Positions 1 to 11,968 of a DNA stretch of 64,000 nucleotides are shown here, piece after piece. The stretch is from Bryum argenteum. Its lineage: Eukaryota > Streptophyta > Bryopsida > Bryales > Bryaceae. The position numbers and the translations under genes were made by a program. The notes below the pieces were generated by a model. It was given only the letters and a program-made list of their open reading frames with translations. It was not told where the DNA came from and ran no database searches. Location: positions 12,230,648 to 12,294,647 of the forward strand of contig CM073329.1 of assembly GCA_037043015.1 (NCBI GenBank), written 5' to 3'. Numbering within the stretch: position 1 is the stretch's first letter; each line of letters starts with the position of its first letter.

Positions 1-640
1 TCCGTGTGAGTTTACTTGTTTAAATTCCAATACCTAAAGTACATAGCAAAATTAGAAATCTTAGGAACGTTGAGTTTTGGTACTTTTTGGTATAAGGGAA
101 GGACATAAAATTTTAGTACGTTTTGGTACAAAGAACTTTCCCTAAAGATTGTCACCCTAGTGTCCTTCAACTCTTAGGGTTCTTTAATCCTTGCATAAGA
201 ATCATGGATGGATATACCATTCTAATCAGATTTGAAAAATTAGGTTTTACAATGACTTTGGGTGAACCAAGAAAATTTGGGTATTTAGAAATCAGATGAC
301 ACCATTAATATCATTTCAAAAGTCAAAGTAATTGTTTTCAATAAAGTATGTTACTAAATTCTAAAAACCTAAGAATAGTATAAGATAAACTAAAATATAT
401 TATTGAACACTAGCTTGAAGTATTTTATACTTCAAGTCATACGAGATGTGATATGTTATTATCATGTGATTAACGATTAGAAGACACGAAGTTTCTATAT
501 ATCATAAGATTCATATGCACTAAATCTTGTAGGATCTAAATAAGAAATGAAGATGTCTAGAATAATGTGGCTTAGCTACACACCTTATTTTTGAGAAAGT
601 TAAGAGTGAGAAAGTTAAGTAAACAATGAGTTGGGAAACA
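1..640. other. Non-coding flank upstream of A copy 1; old duplicate of 5600-5900
   Basis: I see no gene here. The stretch around 220-560 aligns by eye, with many differences, to about 5600-5900, for example the shared phrases around 'ttacaatgactttg' and 'tattgaacact'. Both stretches lie upstream of a family A exon 1, at 875 and about 6230. This suggests that the duplication unit of family A reaches several hundred bases upstream of the start codon. No ORF of note and no terminal repeats were found. Confidence 0.4.
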
Positions 641-874
641 CGCGGTTACGTGCGGTCACTTGCGTTACGTAACAAACTGGAACGCGCCTGTGTAACCACG
701 GTACGTTTATGTGTGTGTGTAACCACGGTTGTTTGCGGTGTACACGGTGAGCACTGAAATGCATATAAACTGGGACTTGCTAAGCTTTCAGTCTTTATCA
801 AAGGCTTGTCTATATTGTGTTGAATGTTTTGTTGTGCATTTCTATTTTTGTGTTCAGCTTTGATGTAGGAAACT
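641..874 (+). promoter_or_regulatory. Promoter and leader of A copy 1
   Basis: A TATA box (TATAAA, 764-769) lies 105 bases before the ATG at 875. Upstream, the 10-mer GTAACCACGG occurs twice (692-701 and 719-728) in a locally GC-rich patch that also holds 'gttacgt' motifs. The paired motifs could be binding sites, but that is inference. The two open family A genes also have a TATATAA box about 100-115 bases before their ATG, so the spacing is a family trait. Confidence 0.45.
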
Positions 875-2640
875 ATGGAAGATAATCGCCATGCCTCAGT
901 AGATACGAGACCACCTACAAGAGTAAGATTTTGTGTACAAGTAGGATGTGATAGTTTCTATGATGGGTATCACTTCGCAAGTACAAGTATTGGAGACGAT
1001 AGAGATATTTGTTCATCACTTTCTCAAGTTTTGGGGCAACAAGATCTTCAATACAACTTCTTGTCAGCTTTATCATATTCTTATTTCTCAATCAATAGAA
1101 TTGTTTCTCCTACACAATCGTGAAAAAGCCTCGTCTCCAACGATACAATATTTTGCAAAGACTCTAATTATGTTTGTATTGCATTATGGCAGAAAACCGT
1201 TTGTTTGAATGGAACCTCAATTCCGTTAAAATGGCACTATTCCATGTCTCATTTTAGCAGAGCTAAAATGCCATATTGTGCAAACGTACCATTTTACAAG
1301 CATATTTTTGAACTGAAGTTCAAAAGTATTTATGCCTACAAAATGGCATGTTTATTTATATTACACATGTGCTCCGTAATATCACCAAAATTTCTGTAAT
1401 ATCACTAAAATTTCCATAATATCACACATTTTTAAAGGTTTTTGACCTTGGGACATATAAAAAAGGGCAATATTTCTGAACAGCCGTTCAGAAACATTGT
1501 TGTTTTTGAACGGCCGTTTAGAAATATTTACCCTATCATGTCAAAACTCGACAAAAACCAGCATCATTTTTTTCATTATAAGCATCCCAAAAAGCGCCAT
1601 TTTAGGGGAATAACGCCATTTTAACGAAATTGAGGTTATGGCCAGCTCGGAGAAGATGATTACATAACATCGCTATATCTGCAAAACTATGACGGTAGCA
1701 AGCTTCACCAGGTCGTCGTTGATGGCACTCTCGAAGATGGGCTTGTGAAAGGGAAAAGAAAACTGGTGGCACTCGTAGAATCCTGCGCCCTCAATGATCA
1801 GGGCCAAGGTTTGCCAAATGGCACAGGCAATGGGAGAAGAGGAGGTCAAGCAGCACAGACGCTACGGAGCTATGTGGTCGCTGGTGATGATAACACCGCT
1901 TACGATGATAATACTTAAGGGACTGTACTTAGAATTCAAGAAACTGGCGATCCGTCTGAGTGGACGCCTTCGGGAGATGCGGCTGGGGCTGTGGCGCCAC
2001 CAGCTTGTGTTCACAGTGTTCACAGCAAGCGTCGAAGTGAAGCAACCAAGGGTATACTTCGTTTGCTGCTGCTACACACTAAAAAGGTGAGTGATGGATT
2101 TTTGTAATCTGCACTTCAGTGCATTTTTTCCGTGTTTCGACTTTTTTTTTATGCGACGATTGTTGTTTCTTTTTATTCGGCCGGAGTCTCATCGGATTCG
2201 AGGAGTTTCAAGACGTCCAAGGGAGCCGGATACTGACAAGGGAGCCATACCTATCTCCAACACCCTATGTCTTAATGAGGCCTTTCCTTCTACTTGTTGA
2301 GGGGAATTCCGCACGAGAGGGTGGTAATGAACTTCGACTCCACGAAATCCACTGCCCTTGGGCAGTCGAGGGCGCCGTATGGGAATGTGATCGCGGCTGT
2401 GACGCCTACAACTGGTCATCGTCCCGTTAAGAGCCAACGTCCAGATGAGCAGATCGAACCTGTGACAACCTAGCAGCAACGCACCTAGAAAGTGAGTGAT
2501 GGGTTTCCGGTGAGCTGCAATTTAGTCCTCATTTCGGTTTTCGATCTTCGTTCAGTGAGTTAATTGTTATGAGTTAATTGTTAAGTCTGTTATGATGCCC
2601 CAGCCCAATGCACGGGATCTCCCATCTCCAGATTCCAGAG
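875..2640 (+). pseudogene. Family A copy 1, decayed, with a MITE in its first intron
   Basis: Exon 1 starts at ATG 875 and reads MEDNRHASVDTRPP then RVRFCVQVGCDSFYDGYHF, ending at a GT near 1025. It matches exon 1 of the open copies at 8400 and 44152. The intron carries a complete MITE (1213-1637). Exon 2 matter resumes at about 1646 (QLGEDDYITSLYLQNYDG, then DGTLEDGLVKGKRKLVALVE) and soon meets an in-frame stop. Parts of the third exon (SRRPREPDTDKGAIPISNT, about 2200-2270) and the intron start GTGAGTGATGGG (near 2490) are also recognisable. Codons are broken in several places, so I call it a pseudogene. It is the most diverged copy in the window. The family function is unknown. Confidence 0.65.
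1213..1637. mobile_element. MITE, AACCTC-family, complete
   Basis: The ends are inverted repeats: AACCTCAATTCCGTTAAAAT at the left and its near-perfect complement at the right, with one base missing. ATGG immediately flanks both ends (1209-1212 and 1638-1641), a 4-bp target duplication. The interior has the family's repeated TAATATCAC words (about 1378-1430) and a palindrome near 'gaacagccgttcag'. There is no coding capacity, so it is non-autonomous. It sits in the first intron of A copy 1. The superfamily is not settled: a 4-bp duplication other than TTAA is seen in Sola, for example, but the ends alone do not decide it. Confidence 0.85.
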
Positions 2641-2827
2641 TAGCTGCTCCAATCAATGTGGCACAATGTTGCATATCATAATAAAGATGAGCTCCATGTT
2701 GACCATGTTGAAAATGTGTCAAATAGAGACTCAGTGCACCTTATACCACATATTGTACAAGGAGGTGGCTCTCCATACTGAATTCACATAACAAATTGCC
2801 GATGAGAATAATGAACATAATCCATGA

Positions 2828-3265
2828 AACCTCAATTTCTTTAAAATGGTGGTATTCTTTGTGCCATTTAGCCAAATCCCCTAAGAGCCATCTTGGTTGC
2901 ATTCTAAAATGTGCCCTTTTACAAGCATATTTTAGAAGTAGAAGTTCAGAAGTATTTATGCCTGCAAAATGGCATGTTTATTAATATCACACATGTACTA
3001 TGTAATATCAAATGATTTCTGTAATATCACCAAAATTTCCATAATATCACACAACTTATATGGTTTTTGACCTTTGGATATAGTCAAAGGGCAATATGCC
3101 AATATTTATGAATGGCCGTTTAAAAACATTGTTTTTTTTTAATGCGGTTAGAAATATGCACCTATCATGTCAAACCTTGACAAAACCCAACTTTATCTTT
3201 TTCATTTTAAGCACCCAAAAAGACGCATTGTACCGGAATGACGCCATTTTAACGGAATTGAGGTT
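2828..3265. mobile_element. MITE, AACCTC-family, complete
   Basis: This is the same family as 1213-1637: the inverted ends begin AACCTCAATT and finish AATTGAGGTT, and the interior has several TAATATCAC words and the 'gaatggccgtt' palindrome region. The flanks are ATGA and AGGA, a 4-bp duplication with one difference. About 440 bases long, with no coding capacity. It inserted about 190 bases beyond the end of A copy 1. Confidence 0.85.
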
Positions 3266-4540
3266 AGGACCACTATTTGTATACAATCATAAAGCCTATT
3301 GGATTTCAAAATTATATAGATCTACATATCTAAGAAGTCTTTCGCACTAAAAATGAGATAGCAGAGAATGTTATGATTAAGTTCCTCTCGTATAATATAC
3401 AATCAAAGACAAGATCATTCAGCATGATCTTTTCTCAACCTCACGTGCACTTGTAAATACTAGTCAACAAAAGTATTCAGACAAGATGCTTCCTCTTCCA
3501 ATATGAGCTAGTTTTCCTACATAACTCACATTCAAGTTGTAGAAATTTCAACATTCAATTACATAGTTACAACATCCATGTAAACATAACATTTATAATA
3601 AAAAATTGTCAATAAAAAATAAAAGACAGGATGTGGGTGTCCAATTCTTTATTCAAAAAGTAAAGTGGTTATCTATTTACATTGAAACCAATGTCGTGAG
3701 GTACAAAATCAAGCTAAAAACTAAAATGTATAATCATCATGACTATTTAAAAACTTGAATGAACAATAATGATGACTATGATTGTGTATAACCACCTTTT
3801 CCTTGATAAACTTCATTCTCATTCGATCTACTTCATTCTAAATGTGTTACTACACTATTACAATTCAAGGGGTTTGCAAGGTTTTATATTCAAACATTGC
3901 TAAAGTCAAGCACCGTTTTGGATCATGATTGATCAACGTTCTCAAGAAAATAGACAACATTATGACATCACCACGTAAGTGACGTAACGCCATTGATAAT
4001 CTAATTGAAAACCTTGCTTATTTTGCTCAAGCAAGATCCAACACGTTATTAGAGAGAAGCAACGTATACACAAAAGCAACGCTTGTAACGTTGCAAACCC
4101 CTCTCTTTTCTAGTAGTCATAGGAACTAAGTCAAGAGATTGAGGTTGATGTCAAATTAGTTGAAACTTTTGTACTAACTACTAAGGTAGGACCGTAGGAG
4201 TGGTGAAAATCTTCTGAATTTCAGCTTTGCATACTTGGAATAGTGGTGTAAAATTTTAATTATTTTTCCATGGTCTGCAAAGCTAGTGCAAATCCACCCC
4301 AAATTTTTTTTTTTTTTTTTTTGAGTAATCCTATAATTTCCTATGAATTTTTGAATCTCGAGTCTTAGGAGTCTTACTACCCGAACATAGAGTGCTGGCT
4401 TTTTTGCAAGGTTGTATTCCGAAAACTATGGATTGAATGTCCCAAAATGAATTAAAATAGGTTCAGGAACTGACATAGGAGTTGTCTAAAACCGTTCAGC
4501 ATGCATGGTGGGAGCTAAAAACAGTGGATGGTTCCCAAAA
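3266..4540. other. AT-rich intergenic stretch, no gene seen
   Basis: No supportable ORF or RNA gene was seen. A T-tract of about 20 bases lies at about 4301-4321. Short matching words at about 4194-4215 and 4613-4635 are in inverted order (GTAGGAGT then a GAAAA motif, and its complement) and might be the ends of a small element next to the Tc1 remnant. The match is too short to call. Confidence 0.3.
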
Positions 4541-4549
4541 CCTGTCAGT

Positions 4550-5400
4550 TTACCATGAACGGACGGTTTTATAGACCCTACCCATAAACCTACTGTGCGG
4601 TTTTTGGGGCTGGACGGTTTTCACGACTCCTACCTTAACAACCAATCTCTGTAACATACTTAAAGTATTTTCGGGATTGTTGTTGTGGTGAATAATAACA
4701 TTCTCCTCTCCATAATCATGCATGTGTGTAGTATCCATGAATTCTATCTCCATAATTCCACGATACTTATACTTATCTATGTTCCTTTTCATAAAACGAA
4801 AGTTGCCAACATCCTATGAAGGCATACCTCCTCAGACCATAATATATCCACCTCCAAAATCCAAATTTGAAAGTAGGTTGCACATGCAGATCTAAAAGAT
4901 GCTCCCCTCTCTTCCTCCAATGATATTGCCTTTCATCTCGGCCAAATAAAATGAATTTTGACTCATGTGAAAAAAACACACAATTCCAATCCATCCAACT
5001 TGCATGACTACTCTTCTTAGCCCATGCATATTGACGTGCTTTGTGCTTTTTTGACAAGAATGGCTTCATACTTTTCACTCATGCTTTCAATCCTTCCCTC
5101 TGAAGACATCCTCCAAGTCTATCATCACTCAAATCCAATGATTCCAATCCTTGAGATTGCAGTTTGTACCCAGAGCTGCAACTGTACCATTAGGTGATGC
5201 ATTCAACAACCTTACAACGATACTATTAGCATGTTCATCAAGAATTCAAGGTCTTTTTTGTGAAAGAGCATCTCTCAAATGAACTTTCATTGTTAAGCTC
5301 TGTATAATTGCATCGCAAGTGCTTCAAGGTATACCTAAAACCACTGAAATATCAGAATATATAGTTCTTCTCTCATTAGTCTCATGCAGCTATAGAACTA
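4550..5400 (-). pseudogene. Tc1/mariner-type transposase remnant
   Basis: On the minus strand, 5078-4773 reads KKHKARQYAWAKK, then DWNCVFFSHESKFILFGRDE and QYHWRKRGEH. This is the classic Tc1 block around the second part of the DDE domain (normally FSDESKF), and here the aspartate is histidine. A second frame at 4792-4550 reads KYRGIMEIEF and then HHNNNPENT, the equivalent of the usual QQDNDPKHT, also with the catalytic Asp replaced by Asn. Upstream, about 5080-5400, traces of the helix-turn-helix region are out of frame and contain stops. It is a dead plain DNA transposon of Tc1 type, with at least one frameshift between the two blocks. Confidence 0.75.
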
Positions 5401-5439
5401 ACTTTGCTTCTTATTGACTACAAACTAGTAGTTATGGAG

Positions 5440-6160
5440 TGATAGGTGAACCACTACCTTAAAGAAAGTTTTTAATGATCACCTAGGAATGATAAAATAG
5501 GGTGCAAACATGGCACCAAGGCCCAAGGGTGCTTCTACCAAGGGTCATAGAACCCTTCTAACATCAAGATAATGCAAGGAATATACGAATCCAATTAATT
5601 CATGTAGGATTAGGTCTTACAATGACTTTGAGTGAATCCGATGAATAAAAGCATTTAGAAGTTAGAATTTTTTTATAAATTTACAAATGTACCTTAAAAT
5701 TCAAGGTGACTCTTATAGAAAAATTTGCTTCCATAAATTTAGGAATAATGTAGCAACATCTAGATTCTCGTATTGAACACTTAAGAATTTATTCTACTTA
5801 TACTTGGGGTGATGACAAGTGTGATATAATATTTTTAAGTTATTAGAATATTTAAAAGATGAACTTTTTACAAATTTGTGGTATATTCTTAAGGACTCCT
5901 CAAAAGTAATAAGTCAATAGTCCATGCTATAGTGTAAATTGTACTTTACGTATACAAGGGTGGAAGGACAATTTTATTAAAATAGAGGCACAAGAGCTAT
6001 ATGTACAAACTAAGATACACTTTGTTTTTTTATTTTTTTTCTTTGTAACGTTTCCTCCCATATGTCAATAGACTCTGTTGGAGGAGTGCTAGTTCATGTC
6101 ACACGTGTGGTTGAGATTGAGTTACAATCTACAATATATAACATTCTCATTCGTCCCATT
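5440..6160. other. Intergenic; pieces duplicated elsewhere in the window
   Basis: No gene was seen. About 5440-5560 (around 'gggtgcttctaccaaggg') matches about 44490-44620 in the opposite direction. About 5600-5900 matches 220-560. Both matches lie upstream of family A copies, so this is duplicated upstream flank. Confidence 0.4.
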
Positions 6161-6169
6161 GTCGTGGTC

Positions 6170-6640
6170 AGTTTATTGTAGTCTATTATAGTGCCCAGTT
6201 GTTTTTGTGTAAGGAATTGAGGTGGTCCATAGAAACGATGGAAAACAATTGGCGTAACTCGATAGATAGGAGACCACTTGCAAGAGTAAGATTTCGTGTG
6301 TTGAAGTAGGACGTAAAAATTTTTAAAGCGGATTTCACTTGCCAAGCATGAGCATTAGTAACTTCATTATCACGATACAAGTATCATTGGCACACCCTCT
6401 GACTTTTGGAGTTGAAAGATTTTGAGTGCATGAATCTCATATAAGATTTTTTTTTGCGTCAACTCTATGCATTTTGCAAACATTAAAATTCTCTCAATTA
6501 CAAAACCAGAGAAGTTCATGTCCACAACGATACACGTTTTTGAGGTTCAAGCATGTTGCAAGAATACTAATGTTTATGTTGGCATGAAGTAAACTGTTCG
6601 CTACAAGCCTAGAACAACCAGATTGCACCCTGCTGCCTTA
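6170..6640 (+). pseudogene. Family A fragment: exon 1, intron and start of exon 2 only
   Basis: The leader ('gaattgaggtggtccatagaaacg') and ATGGAAAAC at about 6238 match the family A start. The exon 1 text continues as ARVRFRV with a frameshift, then 'ggatttcacttgccaagcatgagcattag' up to 'atcacgatacaag' at about 6370. The intron and the beginning of exon 2 ('ctgttcgctacaa', about 6597) follow, then similarity stops. It looks like a truncated duplicate. The intron sequence resembles that of copy 5 (17680 on) more than that of the open copies. Confidence 0.6.
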
Positions 6641-7089
6641 ATCCCCAACCGGAATTTTAGTTATTTGGTGAAGGAGTGAGACATATGCCACACCTCCTTA
6701 TACCAACATGAAAATTATAAAAAATGAAAAAATACAGTTGATACATTTTTCAACCCAAAAATCACACTTCTGAATCAAGAATTCAAGTTTTTATCAAGGG
6801 AGTGAGGCACATCCCATGTCCCTTGAGAATTATATGAATACACAAAAAATAATTGCCACACATCCCCACTTAGAAATCACTGTTTGGAAATTCCAATATT
6901 CATAATAGGGGTGAGGCATGTGCCTCACTCTAAACCTATTTTTCTTGTTGTATGGATCATGTTTCACTGTAAGGCCATGATGCCAATATTTTATGCATAG
7001 ATCTGATGTGATTCTCAACCATAAAACGTAGCTTAAGCACCACCCCTGATGTGGCTTTAGTGAAAACACAAACGTAGCAAATTGGGTCA
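6641..7089. other. Intergenic, no gene seen
   Basis: There is no supportable gene. The word GTGAG(A/G)CA(T/C) recurs near 6675, 6799 and 6909, each followed by a short C-rich word, at roughly 110-125 base intervals. This suggests a worn tandem repeat of about 115 bases. No other signal was seen. Confidence 0.3.
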
Positions 7090-7560
7090 AATTCTAGTAG
7101 TGAACCAATGTTACTATATAACATGTGGTATATATGTTTTCCATGTGTTTTGAGTATATGATGTATAGCACATGTGGAGTATATAATTTTAATATATGGT
7201 CCTATATATATAATGGATTCAAATTTCCAATACATTATGTGGTATATAATTTACATATCGGTGTTTTGTATACAAATTTCTATATGTGTTGCATGATCAT
7301 TCAATACATTGTTTATTGCATATGTTTGTAGTATGCACAATATGTTATATTGTATATGATATATGGTCTCTCATATATTGTTCCAATACATGAGAGGTTG
7401 TATATAATATGTAATTTGTGCTATAGTATTTGTAATATACAGTGTGAATTGCATTATTTGTAATGAATGTTCTTCTATATACATGTGTAGTTTACCATAT
7501 ATCACTTGAGAAAGTATACAAACATGTGACCAACCTTGTTTATGGCGTCCCATTTGTTAT
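7090..7560 (+). repeat. AT-rich dispersed repeat, copy 1
   Basis: Very AT-rich sequence made of 'tatat', 'gtatat' and 'atgtgt' words. It has relatives at 33740-34075 (same strand) and 51940-52300 (opposite strand). The sharing is visible in 'aaatttctatatgtgttgca' (7270-7289) against its complement near 52025-52045, and in 'tttatggcgtcccatttgtt' (7538-7557) against 'ttcatagagtcccacttgtt' (34052-34071). No terminal repeats or coding capacity were found, so its class is unknown. Confidence 0.5.
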
Positions 7561-8290
7561 ATCGGAGAAAGTATTCTCTCTTGTTCTTGATTGGTGACAG
7601 TTTCGACTTGCTCAATCCTCGAGTTGCTAGGTTACTAGTAGCAATAGTGCTGAAGACAATTTGATTTGTATTACGATTCAATATTTATCGATTGCCTTCA
7701 TTTACACTCATTGTTGACGGTGCTCAAAGCACAACCATTAACTTTCTTAAACAATGTATATTTTCCTTGTTGTGTTGCCTATCTTAACATTTCTCATCCA
7801 CCAAAAACTTTGTAAGAAGTTGGCATCAATATATGAGGAAATCAATTGTTTCATAATCTACTTTGAAATTTACGTTCTAAAAGACCATAACACTACATTA
7901 ATAGATATTTTTAGAAGTTATTTTCATTAATATTATAAACAATCCTATTATCAAATTTACATGATTCATTAATAATCAATTTTTTGGCTATTTCTAAATT
8001 TAAATAATATTTTTATACATACTCCTAATATTAGTCTTTACCATACACTTCCTCATGCAAAATTTCCCTAAGCTTCAAAGAAAACTCAATTTGTGCCGCA
8101 AAGTCAAAGATCTCTTCAACTTCCCACAGTCGTCGACCAAAAGTTCTCGTTTGGCTTTATGATGTATCAAAAACTAACATTTTCCCGTGACGATTTAATT
8201 CCCTTAGAGGATACTTTTGGATTGTGTTAAGGAAGTTGCCAAGTTGGTGACTCGAATCGCTTGTTCATTGGCCGATACACTCACGATCCA
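7561..8290. other. Upstream flank of A copy 2
   Basis: No gene was seen. Part of it, about 8050-8170 ('gaaaactcaatttgtgcc'), matches 45060-45180 in the opposite direction, which lies upstream of the minus-strand A gene. The A duplication unit therefore includes at least about 250 bases 5' of the TATA box. Confidence 0.45.
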
Positions 8291-8294
8291 CAAG

Positions 8295-8399
8295 TATATA
8301 ACATGCTCAATTCAGCCTTCTCCTCTCCGTCTTTTTGTTGTAGCCTATTGTGGTGCACTATTGTTTTCGTGTTGGGAATTGTGGTGGTCCATAGGAACC
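8295..8399 (+). promoter_or_regulatory. TATA box and leader of A copy 2
   Basis: TATATAA at 8295-8301 lies 105 bases before ATG 8400. The leader (ctcctctccgtctttttgtt, then the 'gtggtccataggaacc' context before the ATG) is nearly the same in the minus-strand copy, where TATATAA is at 44274-44268 and the ATG at 44152. Conserved box, spacing and leader argue that both are live promoters or only recently dead. Confidence 0.55.
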
Positions 8400-10403
8400 A
8401 TGGTAGAAAATCACCGTGCAAGATTTCATGTTGAAGTAGGACGTTACATTATTTATGACGGATTTCACTTCCCAAGCATGAGCATTAGAGATTTTCTTAT
8501 CACGATACAGGTATTGCTACACTCTCTTGAATGTTGGAGTTGAAAGATCTGAATTGCCTCATTCTTAAATCAAAACTTGCTATTTGCATCGTCTCTCACT
8601 TTACTTTTTGCAAACATCGGTATTGTTCATGTTCGCAATGATAATTCTTTGAGCTTCAAGCACACTGATGTTTATGTTTGATGTTTATGTTGCATGCAGA
8701 CAAATCTTCGCTACAATAACCAGATTCGAGAAGAAGATTACATAACATGCTTAGAGATGAGAAACGATGACAATAGCGAGACGGAGAAGTTCGCTTTAGA
8801 TGCCAGCCTCGAAGATGTGCTTGTGCGAAAAGGGGACAAGAAACTGGTAGCTGTTCTAACATCGATCAACTCATCACCAGCTTCCCTTACCGATCAGCGT
8901 CAAGCTTTGCCAAATGGTACTGGCGATGGTAGGAGAGGGGCTCAACGAGCACGGCCTCCACAAAACGACGTCAGTGCCGGTGCTGCCAACTCTCGCGAAC
9001 CTCCTGTGCTCACATCTAGCGATCTTCTCTATTCGAAACCGAAAAAGCTATTCAGCTACCCTAATGCAAGGTCACCGCTAGTCGCCAAGAAGGACTCTTC
9101 TCTTCCGAACGAGGGCGCCACTGCTATTGCTTTCGCCCAAGCTCTTGATGTGGGCACCAGCCGGCATCCGGTTGTGGCGCAAATCGGCCGCAGAGAAGCT
9201 CAAGCGACAGCACCCCCACGGAGCGATGTCGTCGCAGGTGTTACCAACTTTGCGATATCCAACCCTTCCGAACTCCATGTGGGCAGATTTAGCGAAGTTT
9301 TCCAGTCGAGTTCGAAAAAACAGATCAGTAACCCTCGTTCAAATACACCGACAGTCCCGAGGGTACACACTGCTCCCTCAGAGAAGGGTGCCCCGGATAT
9401 TGCCATCGCCCAAGCTCCCAAAGAAAACACTTATCGGCAGACGGTTGTGACGAATTTCTCATCGGCGTCCGATGACCATATCGACGCCGTGACTCGTGAG
9501 CAGCAACGCACCATCAATGTGAGTGATGGGATTCCGGTGAGCTGCATTTTAGTCATTATAACGGTTTTCAAACGTTCATTGTGTTGATTGTTGATTCTTG
9601 TTATTTGCAGCCCCAGCCAATTGCACGGGTTCTTCGAACTCGTCTGGTGCCACGAGGACACTATAGTGATTCGGATTCTGAGGAGACTATTTCGGATCCT
9701 GAGGAATGCACCAGCACCCAAGCTCCAGACGAGGACAATCATCATCACCCAGTGGCTGCGAATTTTCCACCCGATGCTGTGCCTGTACGAAGCATCCACG
9801 AAACCGGCGATCAGCAGGAGAATGTGACAGTTGCCCAGACTACCGAGCAACGGGGCACCATCAATGTGAGTAAAGAATTGACTTGAGTCGTGATCGTGAA
9901 GTTCATGCTTTTGAATCTTTTGAATCTTTCGTGCTTTCCCTCTACTCTTGATTTCAGATTTGTTTTGTTCACTTTAAAAAAGGTTCGATCGCATGTATCT
10001 CCCCAGCCCGGATCAGAAGACGCTACGAAAACGCCGAGAAGTTCACAATTGCACGGAACTTGTGGACGCAGTCGCAACGTATCCTGGCCATTACATAAGC
10101 CTGTAAAGTTCAGGAACAATAAAATGCTTCGGGAACAATAAATTGCCTCCACTTGAGTTTAGTTTCCCTATTTCGATCAAGTTGTCTTGCCTCGCACTGT
10201 ATGTTGTCCAATTTCATGATCTAGATAAAGGTGATTAACAACATTCTTTACCATGCAACTAGGTACCAAGTTTTGCTGACGTGGCCGATCATATAGAGCG
10301 CGTAACTGCTCAGATTGCTCTTGGGAAGCGCCTCAGAGCGCCCAACCAACAAAAGAACTCTCTGGAGAGAGCGAATGATGAGAATGATGACAACTCACTT
10401 TGA
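8400..10403 (+). CDS. Family A gene, copy 2, five exons, open throughout
   Basis: My exon model is 8400-8510, 8700-9518, 9611-9865, 9983-10102 and 10263-10403. Every intron starts GT, ends AG and lies in phase 0, giving 481 residues. Residues 8 to about 93 (RARFHVEVGRYIIYDGFHF ... LEDVLVRKGDKKLVAVL) alternate in hydrophobic and charged residues in a way that could be a small beta-grasp domain such as PB1 or ubiquitin-like; this is inference. The middle is low-complexity, rich in Ser, Pro, Ala and Arg, with SDSDSEE-type acidic patches. The last exon encodes VPSFADVADHIERVTAQIAL then GKRLRAPNQ, the best-conserved C-terminal motif of the family. The function and family name are unknown to me. 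Four of the five introns begin GTGAGT-like or GTA(T/A). A family B copy follows 0.8 kb downstream on the same strand. RNA evidence would be needed to confirm the exons. Confidence 0.7.
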
Positions 10404-11160
10404 AATGGTCAAAGCGGTGCCCTTAAGCGGTGCCCTTGCTGGGGAGAATGTGACAAAGATAACATGCTAACAATTCGCACAGCTGGAAATTTCATATGTT
10501 ATCAATGCAACATAACAACAATATTGCTTGTTTCATTATCCTGTGAGTATTGGAAAAATACATCCTTGTGTCTTTCTCGAATTTAGGTAGGCTTTGCACT
10601 TATTTTGAGTCCTAATAGTAACTAAATAAAACAAGGTTACAACAATGCAATCAAGAATTGACCTTTGAAAGCTTAGATTATGATTTTTTTGGATTCTCAA
10701 AAAAAAAAAAAAAATTATCAATATGGGAGAGCTTCACTAAGCAATGGGGAACTCATACTAGGTTTTACCTCATTTAGGAAGCCTTGTTTTATAATGTAGT
10801 CAAATTCAAACATAATTCCGTATAACTCTCTTGAAACCATTCAATAAGAGTTTGGTTTTCAAGTTTCCTCTTTCAGAAGGTATTTCTTGATGTGACATGT
10901 TATTATGTTGTCATGGAGCCGATACTATGAGAGGTGATTTTAACGGCAAATGAGAGGTGATTTTAACGGCAATAAGATCATATAAAAACTAACACGTTTC
11001 CAGAGGTAGATTATGAGAGGTTATGAACTTATGATGAGGATGAAACTTATTCTGAACTTGAGGAATTTTGGCTTTGAGGTAACTCACATTTTGTTCCGAA
11101 TATCAACCGCAATCTTCCTTAAAATTACACCGATTAAGATTATCACTTTCTTACTAGCTG
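10404..11160. other. Conserved A-B linker, copy 1
   Basis: This is the spacer between A copy 2 and B copy 1. The block from about 10540 (TTGGAAAAATACATCC...) through 'cttagattatga', the 'atgggagagc' word and 'aagccttgttttat' is repeated between A copy 5 and B copy 2 (19730-20050). In part it is also at 15695-15840 and, inverted, at 41200-41460 between A copy 6 and B copy 3. It contains an A-tract near 10699. The direct repeat 'gagaggtgattttaacggca' occurs twice (around 10930 and 10950). No ORF is supported. Confidence 0.6.
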
Positions 11161-11624
11161 TCCATATTTTGTGAATCCAGACGCGAAGAAGCTCAGGAGC
11201 CACACCTGTTGAAAGGACGACTACTGCTGCGAACCAGCTTGTGGGGGACACTGTTGAGGAGTCAGGCGGCTAGTGGTCGCGCCCGGAGCCCGTAAGGATG
11301 AACCCGCATACTGTTGAAATAAAATCAACTGGCACGGAGGAGACTGCGGGAATTGTGAGAAGGAAGGAAGAGACGAAATTCCTGTGGTGAGACATTCTGC
11401 TGAATCATCTGCCAGGCGTTCCAAGCCGATGATCCAGAATCCTCTCTCTGTGGAGGAGGCTTCGAGGAATACGCCGGTAGGCAATACTGCGAGGGGAGCG
11501 GAGGGAGGAGTCGCGGTGCCGCTGCTGAGAAAATTCTGATCATCGAGGCCCCAATGGCGAGCTCACGAGTGCTAAACCTGCTATTTTGACAGCTTTGGAG
11601 ATCATGTTGATTTTAAAGCCTGCC

Positions 11625-11900
11625 AACCCCAATTCTGTTAAAATGGCACTAGCCATGTGCCATTTTGTCACACTAGATCTTACATTTGTGCTCAAATAAA
11701 ATGATGTATTCCTGTAATATCACAATTTTTTTTGTAATATCACTTCTTTATATACATTGTCACTCATTTTCCCTAATATCACCTTAAAATTCTGTTATAT
11801 CACATGGTTTTTGAACTACAGTTCAGAAAGTTGAGGTGTGCCATTTTACCGGAATAATGCCATTTTACCGGAATAATGCCATTTTAACGGAATTGGGGTT
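11625..11900. mobile_element. MITE, AACCTC-family, short form, inside B copy 1
   Basis: The inverted ends read AACCCCAATTCTGTTAAAAT and the complement of AACCCCAATTCCGTTAAAAT. The interior again has several TAATATCAC words. B copy 3 keeps the uninterrupted site (AAGTCTGCTAGAGCG on its coding strand). In copy 1 it is split as CCTGC-C-element-A-CTGCT, which supports a 4-bp CTGC duplication. It is in the opposite orientation to the short copy at 16916-17172. Confidence 0.85.
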
Positions 11901-11968
11901 ACTGCTAAAGCGACGGAGCGTTCTTCTTAGCTTTCTTAGCTTGAGATGCCTGATTTTGCTGCTACTAA

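Noticed and set aside
4193-4636. Possible inverted ends (GTAGGAGT..GAAAA) next to the Tc1 remnant
   Set aside because: Only about 18 imperfect bases, and they do not enclose the transposase.
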